Part shown: piece after piece, positions 17,451 to 25,348 of the stretch
Layout of the letters: every line of letters begins with the position of its first letter
Position numbering within the stretch: the stretch's first letter is position 1
Source of the DNA: Chitinophaga pinensis
GTDB lineage: Bacteria; Bacteroidota; Bacteroidia; Chitinophagales; CAMDFR01
NCBI GenBank assembly: GCA_945897725.1
Contig: CAMDFR010000003.1
Coordinates: forward strand, 1-64,000
DNA length: 64,000 bases
Direction of reading: 5' to 3'
Program-made: the position numbers and the translations under genes
Notes under the pieces: model-generated
What the model saw: only the letters and a program-made list of their open reading frames with translations
Told to the model about the DNA's origin: nothing
The model's database searches: none

Positions 17451-18911
17451 ATGTTTATCAAGGAAATAAACAGGTTCTCCCTATTAAGTTTTGTTGGATT
17501 TACAGCCATTACCATCACCTCATTAATGGTTGCGTGGCAAACGGATTTATATTTTCTAATGGCTATTCCCGCTGTCATTTTAGTAGCCATGCTTGCCATT
17601 CTTAATACCAGAAACATCTTTTATTTACTTCTTTTTGCTATTCCTTGTTCCATCGAATTTAGTTTTTCCGCTTCATTAGCTACAGATATTCCTACAGAAC
17701 CATTGATTGTTGGATTGATGATTTGCTTCTTTGTATTCATGGCATATAGACCTCATTACTTTGATGTGCAATTTTTCAAACATCCAATTATCCTGCTCTT
17801 GGGCATTCAATTTTGCTGGATGATTTTTGCATCCATCTACTCCATCGACCCACAAATGTCACTCAAATACTTATTAGCCAAAATATGGTATCTCTGCGCT
17901 TTCATCGGGATGGGTAGCGTTTTTTTAAGAGAAGAAAAAGATATCAAATCATTCTTCTGGTATATCTACATTCCATTGACGATTCTTATCGTTGTATCGA
18001 TTATTCGCTTTATACCTCTTGGCTTTGCCTTTGATTCGGTAAATAAAACAATGACGCCCTATTTTAGAAACAAAGTGATCTACGGCACTTTCATGAGCAT
18101 TTTTTTACCCTTCATTTTTACTGCCACGCATTGGTATGAGAAGGGTTCATTTAAACGAATGCTATTACAGGTGTCCAAACTTTTTTATATTATCGCTATT
18201 TATTTTACCTATACAAGAGCATGTATACTCTCCCTATTAGCTTGTCTTCTATTCTACTTCGTTATCAAGTATAGAAAAGTAAAACAAACCTTGGTGATGA
18301 TTTTCATCTTTGTGGCAATGATTATTGGATATTTGGTGCATGACAATAAATTTATGGACTACTCTCCTTCCTTTCTGAAGACGATTTATCACGATAACTA
18401 TGAAGACCATTTAACCTCCACAGTTTCGTTTGAAGATGCCTCAAGCATGGAACGCATCTTCATGTGGATTGGTGGCGCTTATTACTTTCTAGAAAGCCCT
18501 ATAGTAGGCAATGGACCAAATACATTTTTCCCAAACTACAAACATTACACAGTAAATAGTTTTAAAACCTATCTAAGCGAGAATGATGAACACCTCACCA
18601 TACACAATTATTTTTTGCTCACCCTCATCGAGCAAGGCTTGGTAGGTATTTTTATTTTTTTATTGATTATTGTTGTCTTACTTCTTTATGCAGAAAAGTA
18701 TTATCACTTAGCCAAACCTTCTTTCAATAAAAATTTATTGATGGCTACAACTCTTTCTTTCGTTTGTATTTTGGTCAATTGCACCTTAAGCGACCTCCTT
18801 GAAACAGATAAGATTGGATCGATTTATTTTTTAAATATTGCCATACTGGTGAATATCATGGTGGTACTATCTAAAGCGAACACACATGGTACTAACATCA
18901 TCCGGAAATAA
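17451..18911 (+). CDS. O-antigen ligase/polymerase-like membrane protein, 486 aa
   Basis: Polytopic inner-membrane protein with about ten to twelve hydrophobic segments and a Wzy_C/WaaL-type periplasmic region that contains SMERIFMWIGGAYYFLESPIVGNGPNTF and HNYFLLTLIEQGLVG, characteristic of O-antigen ligase-like proteins. ATG at 17451, one base after the stop of the Wzz-like gene, is preferred; an earlier frame opening at 17415 would overlap that gene. It would polymerise or ligate surface glycan. Its last 45 bases overlap tail-to-tail with the PP2C gene on the other strand. Confidence 0.85.
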   Translation: MFIKEINRFSLLSFVGFTAITITSLMVAWQTDLYFLMAIPAVILVAMLAILNTRNIFYLLLFAIPCSIEFSFSASLATDIPTEPLIVGLMICFFVFMAYRPHYFDVQFFKHPIILLLGIQFCWMIFASIYSIDPQMSLKYLLAKIWYLCAFIGMGSVFLREEKDIKSFFWYIYIPLTILIVVSIIRFIPLGFAFDSVNKTMTPYFRNKVIYGTFMSIFLPFIFTATHWYEKGSFKRMLLQVSKLFYIIAIYFTYTRACILSLLACLLFYFVIKYRKVKQTLVMIFIFVAMIIGYLVHDNKFMDYSPSFLKTIYHDNYEDHLTSTVSFEDASSMERIFMWIGGAYYFLESPIVGNGPNTFFPNYKHYTVNSFKTYLSENDEHLTIHNYFLLTLIEQGLVGIFIFLLIIVVLLLYAEKYYHLAKPSFNKNLLMATTLSFVCILVNCTLSDLLETDKIGSIYFLNIAILVNIMVVLSKANTHGTNIIRK

Positions 18912-20126
18912 CATATGCTGCTTGAAACTTTGAAGTTCAATATTTAGATTAGAAATAAAATCCATTACCGATTCTGAAGCATGATCTAAAATAAACTGCT
19001 TTAACATGTCTTCATTAAAGTTTGAATCAGTATCATTAAAAACATCTATCAACCCATCTGTATAGTTAAACAGAAGATCACCTGCTTTTATCAGCTCTTC
19101 CCCTACATTAATAAAAAGCAATTCTTCAAACGTTCCTAAAGGAGTCGTTCCTTTAGTCAACTCTGTAAGATTCTTTCCACTTAAAAGGATGGAAGCATTA
19201 TGTCCAGCATTTACGTATTGCAATGTCTTTGTTTGAACATTATAATAGCCGATAAAGGCAGTAATATGTTTCTCACCATTAGAAATATAATAGGTCTTAT
19301 TATTTAGCAAATGAATAAATTCTTCTATTGGCAATTTCTGCTCAGCATAAATTTTAAAGATGGCTTGAAAATTGGCCATTATTAAAGCAGACGCTACGCC
19401 TTTGCCAGCAACATCACACATACAAAAAACATATTCTGTCTCAGATAATTTTAAGAAATCATAATAATCACCTCCAATATCCTTATGTGGAATATAATTG
19501 AAAAACACATTTAAATCTTCATTCTTAATGGCATCACTTGGGAGCAACAGATTCTGTGCTATCACCGCATTATTCATTTCTTTTTGATAAAATTGACGGT
19601 CCATTTGCTCTTTCAGCAATCGCTTATTATCAATACTTGTTACCACCAGGTGTGTTAAGGACTTGATAAAATCTATCTTCTCCTCCTTTGACTCAATTTG
19701 CGATTTGTCTATCCCGCCTAATAGCACATAGGCAATAGTAACTTGTTTTCGCTTGATAGAAATCACAGTGTCAAAGTACTTGCTTAAATCATCATTCTTA
19801 TCTAAAACAGTAATAATATCATGGATGTGAACCAAATCAACTTCAGGTTGAAGAGTTGACTCCAATGAAAAACTATTATGTGAACACACACAATTCCAAA
19901 AATCATCAAAGGTAAATAGCAGTAGGCTTTGTACATTTAACTGAGCCACAAGAATGTTTTGATACATCTGATACAAAGCATTGGCTGGCATATTTTGGTT
20001 TACTGCTTCTGAAACTTGCAACAAACTGCGCAAATGCAATTGTAAGAGAGAGGCCTGTTGCTCCTTCTCTACAAACCGCGATTTTAACACTTCATAGTTT
20101 AATTGTAATTTCTCATTCTCCAACAT
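18867..20126 (-). CDS. PP2C/SpoIIE-type serine phosphatase, 419 aa
   Basis: RsbU/SpoIIE-like protein phosphatase. A short coiled-coil start (residues 1-35) and a GAF-like sensor region (about 35-185) precede a PP2C_SpoIIE domain (about 195-418). Mn/Mg-binding marks are IGGDYYDF, DVAGKGVASALIMA, NAGHN and YTDGLIDVF; the end DDVSTMCVRF is the usual last strand. Such enzymes dephosphorylate anti-sigma-factor antagonists in partner switching; no partner gene is nearby. It reads toward the polysaccharide genes and shares a 45-base 3' overlap with the O-antigen gene. The permease gene is upstream with a 15-base gap. Confidence 0.9.
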   Translation of the reverse strand: MLENEKLQLNYEVLKSRFVEKEQQASLLQLHLRSLLQVSEAVNQNMPANALYQMYQNILVAQLNVQSLLLFTFDDFWNCVCSHNSFSLESTLQPEVDLVHIHDIITVLDKNDDLSKYFDTVISIKRKQVTIAYVLLGGIDKSQIESKEEKIDFIKSLTHLVVTSIDNKRLLKEQMDRQFYQKEMNNAVIAQNLLLPSDAIKNEDLNVFFNYIPHKDIGGDYYDFLKLSETEYVFCMCDVAGKGVASALIMANFQAIFKIYAEQKLPIEEFIHLLNNKTYYISNGEKHITAFIGYYNVQTKTLQYVNAGHNASILLSGKNLTELTKGTTPLGTFEELLFINVGEELIKAGDLLFNYTDGLIDVFNDTDSNFNEDMLKQFILDHASESVMDFISNLNIELQSFKQHMLFPDDVSTMCVRFR

Positions 20127-20141
20127 ATGGCTTGCTTTTTT

Positions 20142-21416
20142 TTAATTTACGCTTGCTCTAACATCCAATGCATCTCTCAAACCATTACCAATTAAATTAA
20201 ACGCTAGAACTAACAACATGATGGCAATTCCTGGAATAATGGTTAGGTATGCTTTATTCGTATTTAAAAAATCCTTGTATTCATTCAACATCTGGCCCCA
20301 CGAAGCTTTGGGTGGCTGCACACCCAAGCCCAAATAACTTAATGCAGACTCCGTTAAAATAGCAGCGGCAAAATCTGCGGCAAGTACCACGATGACAGGT
20401 CCTAAAATATTTGGTAAAATATGCTTTACAATAGTGCGATAATTACTAAAGCCAAGGCTTCTGGCCGCTTCCACATATTCCTTCTCTCTTACGCTCATAA
20501 ACTGACTTCTGACCATACGTGCCATATCCACCCACATCGTCAGTCCCACAGCGATAAAAATAAGTATGTACTTAAAAGAATCCCCCGTATCATATCCAAA
20601 AGTGCTTTTTATAAACTCTGGTGATAAGCTTAATGACAATCCTAATGCAAGTAAAAAGGTAGGTATTGACCAAAAAACCGTAATAAACCACATGACGACA
20701 CTATCGATCCAGCCACCATAATATCCGGCCAAAGAGCCCAAAAGAACACCTATAATAAAGCTAATGATCACACTGACCAAGCCAACAGATAAAGATACAC
20801 GTGTACCCAAAATCATCCTGCTTAAAATATCTCTACCAAATTTATCTGTGCCAAGCCAATAGGTCTTATGCACGATGTTTGAACTTTTTATTTTCGCAAT
20901 GATACTCTCTAAAGGAGCAGTTTGAGCCTTGTTGTCTATGTCCAAAAAGCTTACTTGCCCGGCATTATAAACCACCTTTGCATTGGTTAAAGACTTTGCA
21001 TAAAGAACATCCACCAATTCAATTTTTCTTTCAGCAGCTGGAAAATTTTTTCCTTTATACTCTTGCACAATAATATAATTGCTTTCAAAACGATAATTTA
21101 AAATGGGAACAGACTCATACATGCTCACCTCGCCATCAATAAGCTTATCCCACAAATGAAATAGAACATTCTTTTGCTCTATTTTTTTGTCGCGTCTAAT
21201 TTGCAATATACTTATAGAAAATCCTGGTGGATGTGTCTCTAATTGCAGTATTTGTTCGTCTGCATTAGTCGTTGTATCTGGTGTGATGAAATAAGCAAAT
21301 AAGGCAATGAAAACATTCAGTAAAATAAAACCCAAACCAATCATCGCTGATTTGTTTTTCTTCAAGCGTTGCCATGCTTTGGCAGAAGGTGAATCATTAA
21401 TAGATTTTTTTGTCAT
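20142..21416 (-). CDS. ABC transporter permease, OppC/DppC family, 424 aa
   Basis: Binding-protein-dependent permease for oligopeptide- or dipeptide-type substrates. TM1 is about residues 24-45. A long extracytoplasmic region (about 46-195) has only weak similarity to anything I know and is larger than in OppC (about 300 aa in total). Five more membrane segments follow, with the ATPase-docking EAA motif EAARSLGFSNYRTIVKHILP and ALSYLGLGVQPPKASWG, both classic for OppC/DppC. No OppB, OppD or binding protein is present, so its partners must be elsewhere. It is followed by the PP2C gene and preceded (eight bases) by the glycosyltransferase gene. Confidence 0.9.
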   Translation of the reverse strand: MTKKSINDSPSAKAWQRLKKNKSAMIGLGFILLNVFIALFAYFITPDTTTNADEQILQLETHPPGFSISILQIRRDKKIEQKNVLFHLWDKLIDGEVSMYESVPILNYRFESNYIIVQEYKGKNFPAAERKIELVDVLYAKSLTNAKVVYNAGQVSFLDIDNKAQTAPLESIIAKIKSSNIVHKTYWLGTDKFGRDILSRMILGTRVSLSVGLVSVIISFIIGVLLGSLAGYYGGWIDSVVMWFITVFWSIPTFLLALGLSLSLSPEFIKSTFGYDTGDSFKYILIFIAVGLTMWVDMARMVRSQFMSVREKEYVEAARSLGFSNYRTIVKHILPNILGPVIVVLAADFAAAILTESALSYLGLGVQPPKASWGQMLNEYKDFLNTNKAYLTIIPGIAIMLLVLAFNLIGNGLRDALDVRASVN

Positions 21417-21424
21417 ACGTATGT

Positions 21425-22561
21425 TTAAATACTTCTATTTTTCCAGGTATATTTTCCTCTCCACCCTAATAATCCTATCATTACTACATAAAAAATGTAA
21501 AAGATTTCAAAAATTGGCAGCCATATCAAAAGCTGTTTCTTTTTAAAGTATGAAGATACTGAGTTTAAAAATAATAAATCGAAAGATATTTTCCAAAGAA
21601 AAAAAGCAAGCAATAAATAGCAAGTTGCATCTTTAACCAACATACCACAAACAGCGGAGACCAAAAACAAACTATGGTATACATACATAAAAACTAGTGT
21701 GATGGTCACCTTTTTCGACAGCAAGCTACTGGATTTTGAAACCCACCGAATCCTCTGCTGTATAAATGTTTCTATGCTATAACAAGCCTCTGTAAAAACC
21801 GAAGCGTTTTCATTTTTAATAAAAACACAAGCGTCATCACCATAGCGTTGGATAATTTTATGCATTAAAAAAACATCATCTCCTGTTGGTATTTTATTAA
21901 TCAGTGTATAGCCACCAATATCTAGAAAGGCACTTTTTCTGAAAGCCATGTTCGCCCCATTACTCATGTAAGCCGACTTCATTTTGATGCTCGCAGCAGT
22001 TATTCCTGTCAAGCTAAGTAAATCTAATTGCTGAAATGCTTCAAAAAAATTCTTGTGTTGTGTTATGCTTACTATTCCTGTGGCATACATAATCTTGTTA
22101 TCGGAAAAGGCATTGCTGAAATGCAACAGCCACTCTTCAGAAGCAATGCAATCACCGTCTATCGTTACTATGATATCATACCGCGCTTGATGCACGCCAT
22201 ATTCAATAGCCGCCTTCTTATTCATACTATGCTTTGCATCCTTACTTAAAATTTCTTCCAATCGATAACAACGAATATTAGTCTGGGTATAGGAGCCCAC
22301 TATTTCTGCCGTCTGATCACTTGAAAAATCATCAATCACAATGATCTCCATCTCAGGGTACGCTTGATTCAAAATGCTATCTATACAAGCTTTGATTCCT
22401 ATCGCTTCATTTCTCACGGCAATGACAATAGAAATTGGCCTAGTGCCTTGACTTTTATCTATGACAGAAGTTTTTGTGTCTAGCCAATAATAAAGGTAAC
22501 GAAGAATAAAAATGGCGTAGGCGACGGAAAAAAGGACGAATAATACATTGAAAGTTAACAC
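21425..22561 (-). CDS. Membrane glycosyltransferase, family 2, 378 aa
   Basis: N-terminal membrane segment (about residues 3-24), GT2 catalytic domain (about 40-260), then two or three C-terminal membrane segments. GT-A marks are SIVIAVRNEAIGIKACIDS, VIDDFSSDQT, the metal-binding DxD in TIDGDC, and the acceptor motif QQRIRW. It resembles processive beta-glycosyltransferases; product unknown. The start at 22561 follows a perfect -7 element (22566-22573) by four bases, implying a nearly leaderless mRNA. Eight bases separate it from the permease downstream, so the three minus-strand genes may be co-transcribed. Confidence 0.9.
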   Translation of the reverse strand: MLTFNVLFVLFSVAYAIFILRYLYYWLDTKTSVIDKSQGTRPISIVIAVRNEAIGIKACIDSILNQAYPEMEIIVIDDFSSDQTAEIVGSYTQTNIRCYRLEEILSKDAKHSMNKKAAIEYGVHQARYDIIVTIDGDCIASEEWLLHFSNAFSDNKIMYATGIVSITQHKNFFEAFQQLDLLSLTGITAASIKMKSAYMSNGANMAFRKSAFLDIGGYTLINKIPTGDDVFLMHKIIQRYGDDACVFIKNENASVFTEACYSIETFIQQRIRWVSKSSSLLSKKVTITLVFMYVYHSLFLVSAVCGMLVKDATCYLLLAFFLWKISFDLLFLNSVSSYFKKKQLLIWLPIFEIFYIFYVVMIGLLGWRGKYTWKNRSI

Positions 22562-22565
22562 AAGT

Positions 22566-22573
22566 CAAACATA
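22566..22573 (-). promoter_or_regulatory. -7 element TATGTTTG of the glycosyltransferase gene
   Basis: Perfect TAnnTTTG on the minus strand, four bases from the start codon at 22561. The gap from 22574 to 22789 shows nothing else I can identify. Confidence 0.5.
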
Positions 22574-22789
22574 GGAAAAATAAGGAGTTTCTCCTAATCG
22601 AAAATTTCCTTCAAGATGAAACTAGAGCCAAAGCCAAGATAAGTCTATCAATACCTTGCGGACTCCTCCAATATAGGAATGCAAATAGATATGACTATTG
22701 ATATTGATCAATCACGAAATGGTATTTTTGAAGCCTATGCATACAATAATCAAACCCAGACTTTGCAGCCTAGGTCATGCATTTAAATG

Positions 22790-24184
22790 CTAAATAAACA
22801 GATGAAAAAGAAAGAATAAAGCAGCAGCTAACAAAATAGTTACTGGAAGCGTTAGAACCCATGCCAATGCGATGTTTGAGATCGTTCCTTTCTGTAAATT
22901 TTTGACGCCTTTGGCGGCCACCATGCTACCCGCAATACCACTTGAGAGTACATGTGTAGTGGAAACAGGCAATCCATAATAAGAGCTTAATCCAATCGTT
23001 GCTGCCGCTACTAATTCTGCAGAAGCGCCTTGAGCATAAGTTAAATGCGTCTTACCTATTTTCTCTCCAATCGTTACTACAATTCTTTTCCAGCCTATCA
23101 TGGTACCTAATCCTAAGCAGAACGATATCATCAAAACGGTCCAAAGTGGCGCATAATCTGTATAAGCTTTTAGTGGTTTCAAATCTACTTGAATGGCTTC
23201 AAGTGTTGCGACATTTACCCCACTTTCCTTATCTTTTACAAGTACATCATAACTCTTGCTAAGGGTTCCGATTGATTTTCTGATAGCAAATTTTTGCTTA
23301 GAATCTTTTGGATCCAATGTGGCAATTTGCTCTTTCAGTTTTACAGACGTCTCTAGGCACTTAGCGATTTCTATGTTATCCGTTTTAGTGGCCGCTGCGC
23401 TATAAGTAGCAACCAAATTTTCGACCTTTGGAGTCGCGTCTTTAATGTCTTTTGAAGGATCTATCGCAAATTTCAATGGCAAAAAAGTCATCAAGATAAC
23501 CAACAACAAACCCAAACCTTTTTGACCATCATTTTGACCATGAAAAAAACTCACTAAACCACATGTTGTAAACAAAATGGCTCTTATCCAAAATGGTGGT
23601 TTACTATCTTCTGATGGCTCCGAAAAAAGCACTTTATTCTTTATCACCATTCGTAAAAATATCATCAAAATAACCACCACGGCAAAACCAAAAAGTGGGG
23701 AAAATAATAATGACTTACCAATCTCAATCGCCTTCTCCCAATTAGGTCCTGCTCCTTTATAAAAATATTGAAAAGCTAAACCACCACCAATCAAGGCTCC
23801 AATTAAAGTATGTGAACTAGAACATGGAATACCAAAATACCATGTGATCAAATTCCAAAAGATGGCGGATAATAGAATCGCAAAAATAAGCGCAATGCCT
23901 ACCCCACTCGATTGAGCCATCATATCATTGATAGGCATCAATTTTAAAATTCCCATGGCAACCTTCGGTCCAATGAGATACAAGCTAGTAGTCATTCCTA
24001 AAAAATTAAGGATCCCCGAATAAACAACGGCATGAACCGGTTTCAGCGATTTGGTATAGATGACGGTAGCCACTGCATTGGCCGTGTCATGAAAACCATT
24101 AATGAATTCAAAGGCACAAACAGCTAATAGACAGAGTGCCAAAAGGACAACAGTAATTCCTGAGAATGATTCTAAAAAATCCAT
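22790..24184 (-). CDS. pit: Inorganic phosphate transporter, PiT family, 464 aa
   Basis: Low-affinity phosphate:cation symporter of the inner membrane. Both halves carry the PiT signature: NGFHDTANAVAT (residues 29-40) and GLPVSTTHVLSSG near the end, with SCSSHTLIGALIGG-like packing segments between. About ten membrane segments surround a hydrophilic central loop (about 250-335). A -7 element lies 26 bases upstream (24211-24218). No PhoU-like gene is adjacent. Confidence 0.93.
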   Translation of the reverse strand: MDFLESFSGITVVLLALCLLAVCAFEFINGFHDTANAVATVIYTKSLKPVHAVVYSGILNFLGMTTSLYLIGPKVAMGILKLMPINDMMAQSSGVGIALIFAILLSAIFWNLITWYFGIPCSSSHTLIGALIGGGLAFQYFYKGAGPNWEKAIEIGKSLLFSPLFGFAVVVILMIFLRMVIKNKVLFSEPSEDSKPPFWIRAILFTTCGLVSFFHGQNDGQKGLGLLLVILMTFLPLKFAIDPSKDIKDATPKVENLVATYSAAATKTDNIEIAKCLETSVKLKEQIATLDPKDSKQKFAIRKSIGTLSKSYDVLVKDKESGVNVATLEAIQVDLKPLKAYTDYAPLWTVLMISFCLGLGTMIGWKRIVVTIGEKIGKTHLTYAQGASAELVAAATIGLSSYYGLPVSTTHVLSSGIAGSMVAAKGVKNLQKGTISNIALAWVLTLPVTILLAAALFFLFHLFI

Positions 24185-24210
24185 ATTTGTTCAATTTATG
24201 TTTTGGAATA

Positions 24211-24218
24211 CAAATGTA
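24211..24218 (-). promoter_or_regulatory. -7 element TACATTTG of the phosphate transporter gene
   Basis: Perfect TAnnTTTG on the minus strand, 26 bases from the ATG at 24184; no -33 box at the expected spacing. Confidence 0.45.
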
Positions 24219-24431
24219 GAGATAACATTTACTTCATGTGCCTATTTTAAAATAATTATACATTACCAAATGATGAACTAATTTTTGCTAAATCATTATC
24301 ACGCCCCATTGATGAACATCAAAGGCAATGCAATCACTTACTAAAAACGCCTCCCATAAAGGCTTTGAAGCTCTATGGAAACCAGAATTCTATCCTCCAC
24401 TTCACAATTTGCATCAAATCATTTTTTTGGG

Positions 24432-24502
24432 GCGTACCCGCGGCTAAAATCCCCGCGGTCGTGCTATACGCCTTACTTCGTGCCGGCTACTATCACTTAC
24501 GC
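24432..24502 (+). repeat. Structured intergenic repeat, copy 2 (shortest)
   Basis: The closing stem is GCGTA (24432-24436) with TACGC (24498-24502), against GCGTG/CACGC in the other copies, a compensated change. Arm 2 is CCGCGG (24438-24443) with CCGCGG (24453-24458). Arm 3 is weak (TA-c-GCC with GGC-TA, 24467-24472 and 24485-24489). The shared linker CGTGCTATACG and the 3' strand GGCTACTATCACT are kept. A competing pairing, GGCGTA (24431-24436) with TACGCC (24467-24472), also exists. Confidence 0.65.
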
Positions 24503-24544
24503 AGGCATTTCGTTTCTTTTTAAAACATTTATTCATTTTGTACC

Positions 24545-24606
24545 GCTCCGCTGGAGCTAAATCCTCTTCATATCATGGGTCTATGGATATGTCGCTCCTC
24601 TGGAGC
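24545..24606. repeat. Pair of GCTCC-N3-GGAGC hairpins
   Basis: GCTCC-GCT-GGAGC (24545-24557) and GCTCC-TCT-GGAGC (24594-24606), each preceded by t-c or c-c and followed by TA-rich sequence (GGAGCTAAA, GGAGCTAGA). They are two copies of one short hairpin repeat 49 bases apart. Confidence 0.6.
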
Positions 24607-24704
24607 TAGAAATGCATGAGCATGTAATTCTTCTCCGTGGCGGGTGGCTTCCCGACACAATCTAACACATACCTATTCTGTCATTCATCCCGATGGCTAT
24701 CTTC

Positions 24705-24949
24705 TCTCCGTGGCGGGTGGCGCACCCGACACAATCTCTCAACTCATTTTATTACCAAATATCAATCTGAACGAAAAACCGCGGCAATGGGTGAAGCGTG
24801 TACCATGTACAGCGAAACACATGGTGGCATTGCCTTTGCAGCTTTGGCAATGACAGCCGCCCAAATTATCTTACGAATGGATATTTTACGCGCACCAGAT
24901 GTAAGCCTTGTGCAGGGGCCTTTTGCACCTTTGCAAACTCTCCGACGCT
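24705..24949. repeat. Long unit, copy A
   Basis: 245 bases, about 95% identical by eye to 25104-25348. Positions 24764-24862 (99 bases) are identical to 25164-25262. This copy carries the dead truA end (24866-24949). The identical core can fold: ACCATGT pairs with ACATGGT, and CATTGCC pairs with GGCAATG. Confidence 0.75.
24866..24949 (-). pseudogene. truA 3'-end fragment (27 codons plus stop)
   Basis: Read on the minus strand this gives SVGEFAKVQKAPAQGLHLVR then VKYPFVR and TAA, the same as the end of the intact TruA except Thr to Ala, Ser to Arg and Lys to Arg. Frame and stop are intact but there is no upstream part; similarity ends exactly at the Ser codon, where the next repeat module begins (24951). 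It cannot encode pseudouridine synthase. Confidence 0.75.
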
Positions 24950-25103
24950 CTCTCCGTGGCGGGTGGCGCACCCGACACAAATCAACACATACCTCTTTTG
25001 TCATTCATCCCGATGGCTATCGGGAGGAAACTTCTTGCCTTAAGAGATGAATACAATTGATAAGAAAATTTTAATTGGACGATGAATCTGCTGTAGCTAA
25101 CCT

Positions 25104-25348
25104 TCTCCGTGGCGGGTGGCGCACCCGACACAATCTCTCAACTCGTTTTATTACCAAATTTTTAATCTGAACGAAAAACCGCGGCAATGGGTGAAGCGTG
25201 TACCATGTACAGCGAAACACATGGTGGCATTGCCTTTGCAGCTTTGGCAATGACAGCCGCCCGTTTATTTTACAAATGGATATTTTACGCTCACTAGATG
25301 TAAGCCTTGTGCAGGCGCCTTTTGCACCTTTGTAAACTCTCCGACGCT
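25104..25348. repeat. Long unit, copy B, overlapping the truA 3' end
   Basis: Second copy of the 245-base unit. Its right part (25265-25348) is the functional end of truA; its left part (25104-25264) is the non-coding module that lies immediately after the truA stop. Confidence 0.75.

Larger units (their letters stand above)
24185..25264. other. 1.08-kb gene-free repeat hotspot
   Basis: No credible gene lies here. The first 245 bases are AT-rich and hold only the phosphate-transporter promoter. From 24432 on the region is packed with repeats: copy 2 of the three-stem element, two GCTCC hairpins, a four-times repeated CGGGTG/CACCCG module and a copied truA 3' end. Open frames of 60-140 codons across it exist in several registers at once and share the repeat structure, so they are not read as proteins. 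Confidence 0.7.
24632..25348. repeat. Tandem duplication block with four CGGGTG hairpin modules
   Basis: The module tctccgtggcgggtggc begins at 24632, 24705, 24951 and 25104. Three of the four carry the perfect hairpin CGGGTG-GCG-CACCCG (24714-24728, 24960-24974, 25113-25127); the first has a shorter form (24641-24654). The order is short unit, long unit, short unit, long unit. A 318-base block (24632-24949) therefore appears duplicated as 24951-25348, with about 80 extra bases (25022-25103) in the second short unit. CCCGAT-GGCT-ATCGGG (25009-25024) is another hairpin in the second short unit. Confidence 0.75.

Noticed and set aside
18867-18911. Frameshift explanation for the overlap of the O-antigen and PP2C genes
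   Set aside because: Both C-termini match family expectations without any frame change, so the overlap is taken as real.
24431-24472. Alternative fold GGCGTA/TACGCC in copy 2 of the structured repeat
   Set aside because: Not taken as the main fold because it does not exist in copies 1 and 3, while the closing stem does; kept as a possible switch.
24866-24949. Second truA gene
   Set aside because: Only the last 27 codons are present; catalytic Asp and all other domains are missing, so it is a fragment.
24637-25050. Open frames of 69-137 codons in the repeat hotspot
   Set aside because: Frames in several registers cover the same repeats and would encode the hairpin modules; none has a credible start or known family, and the only protein-like match is the antisense truA remnant.
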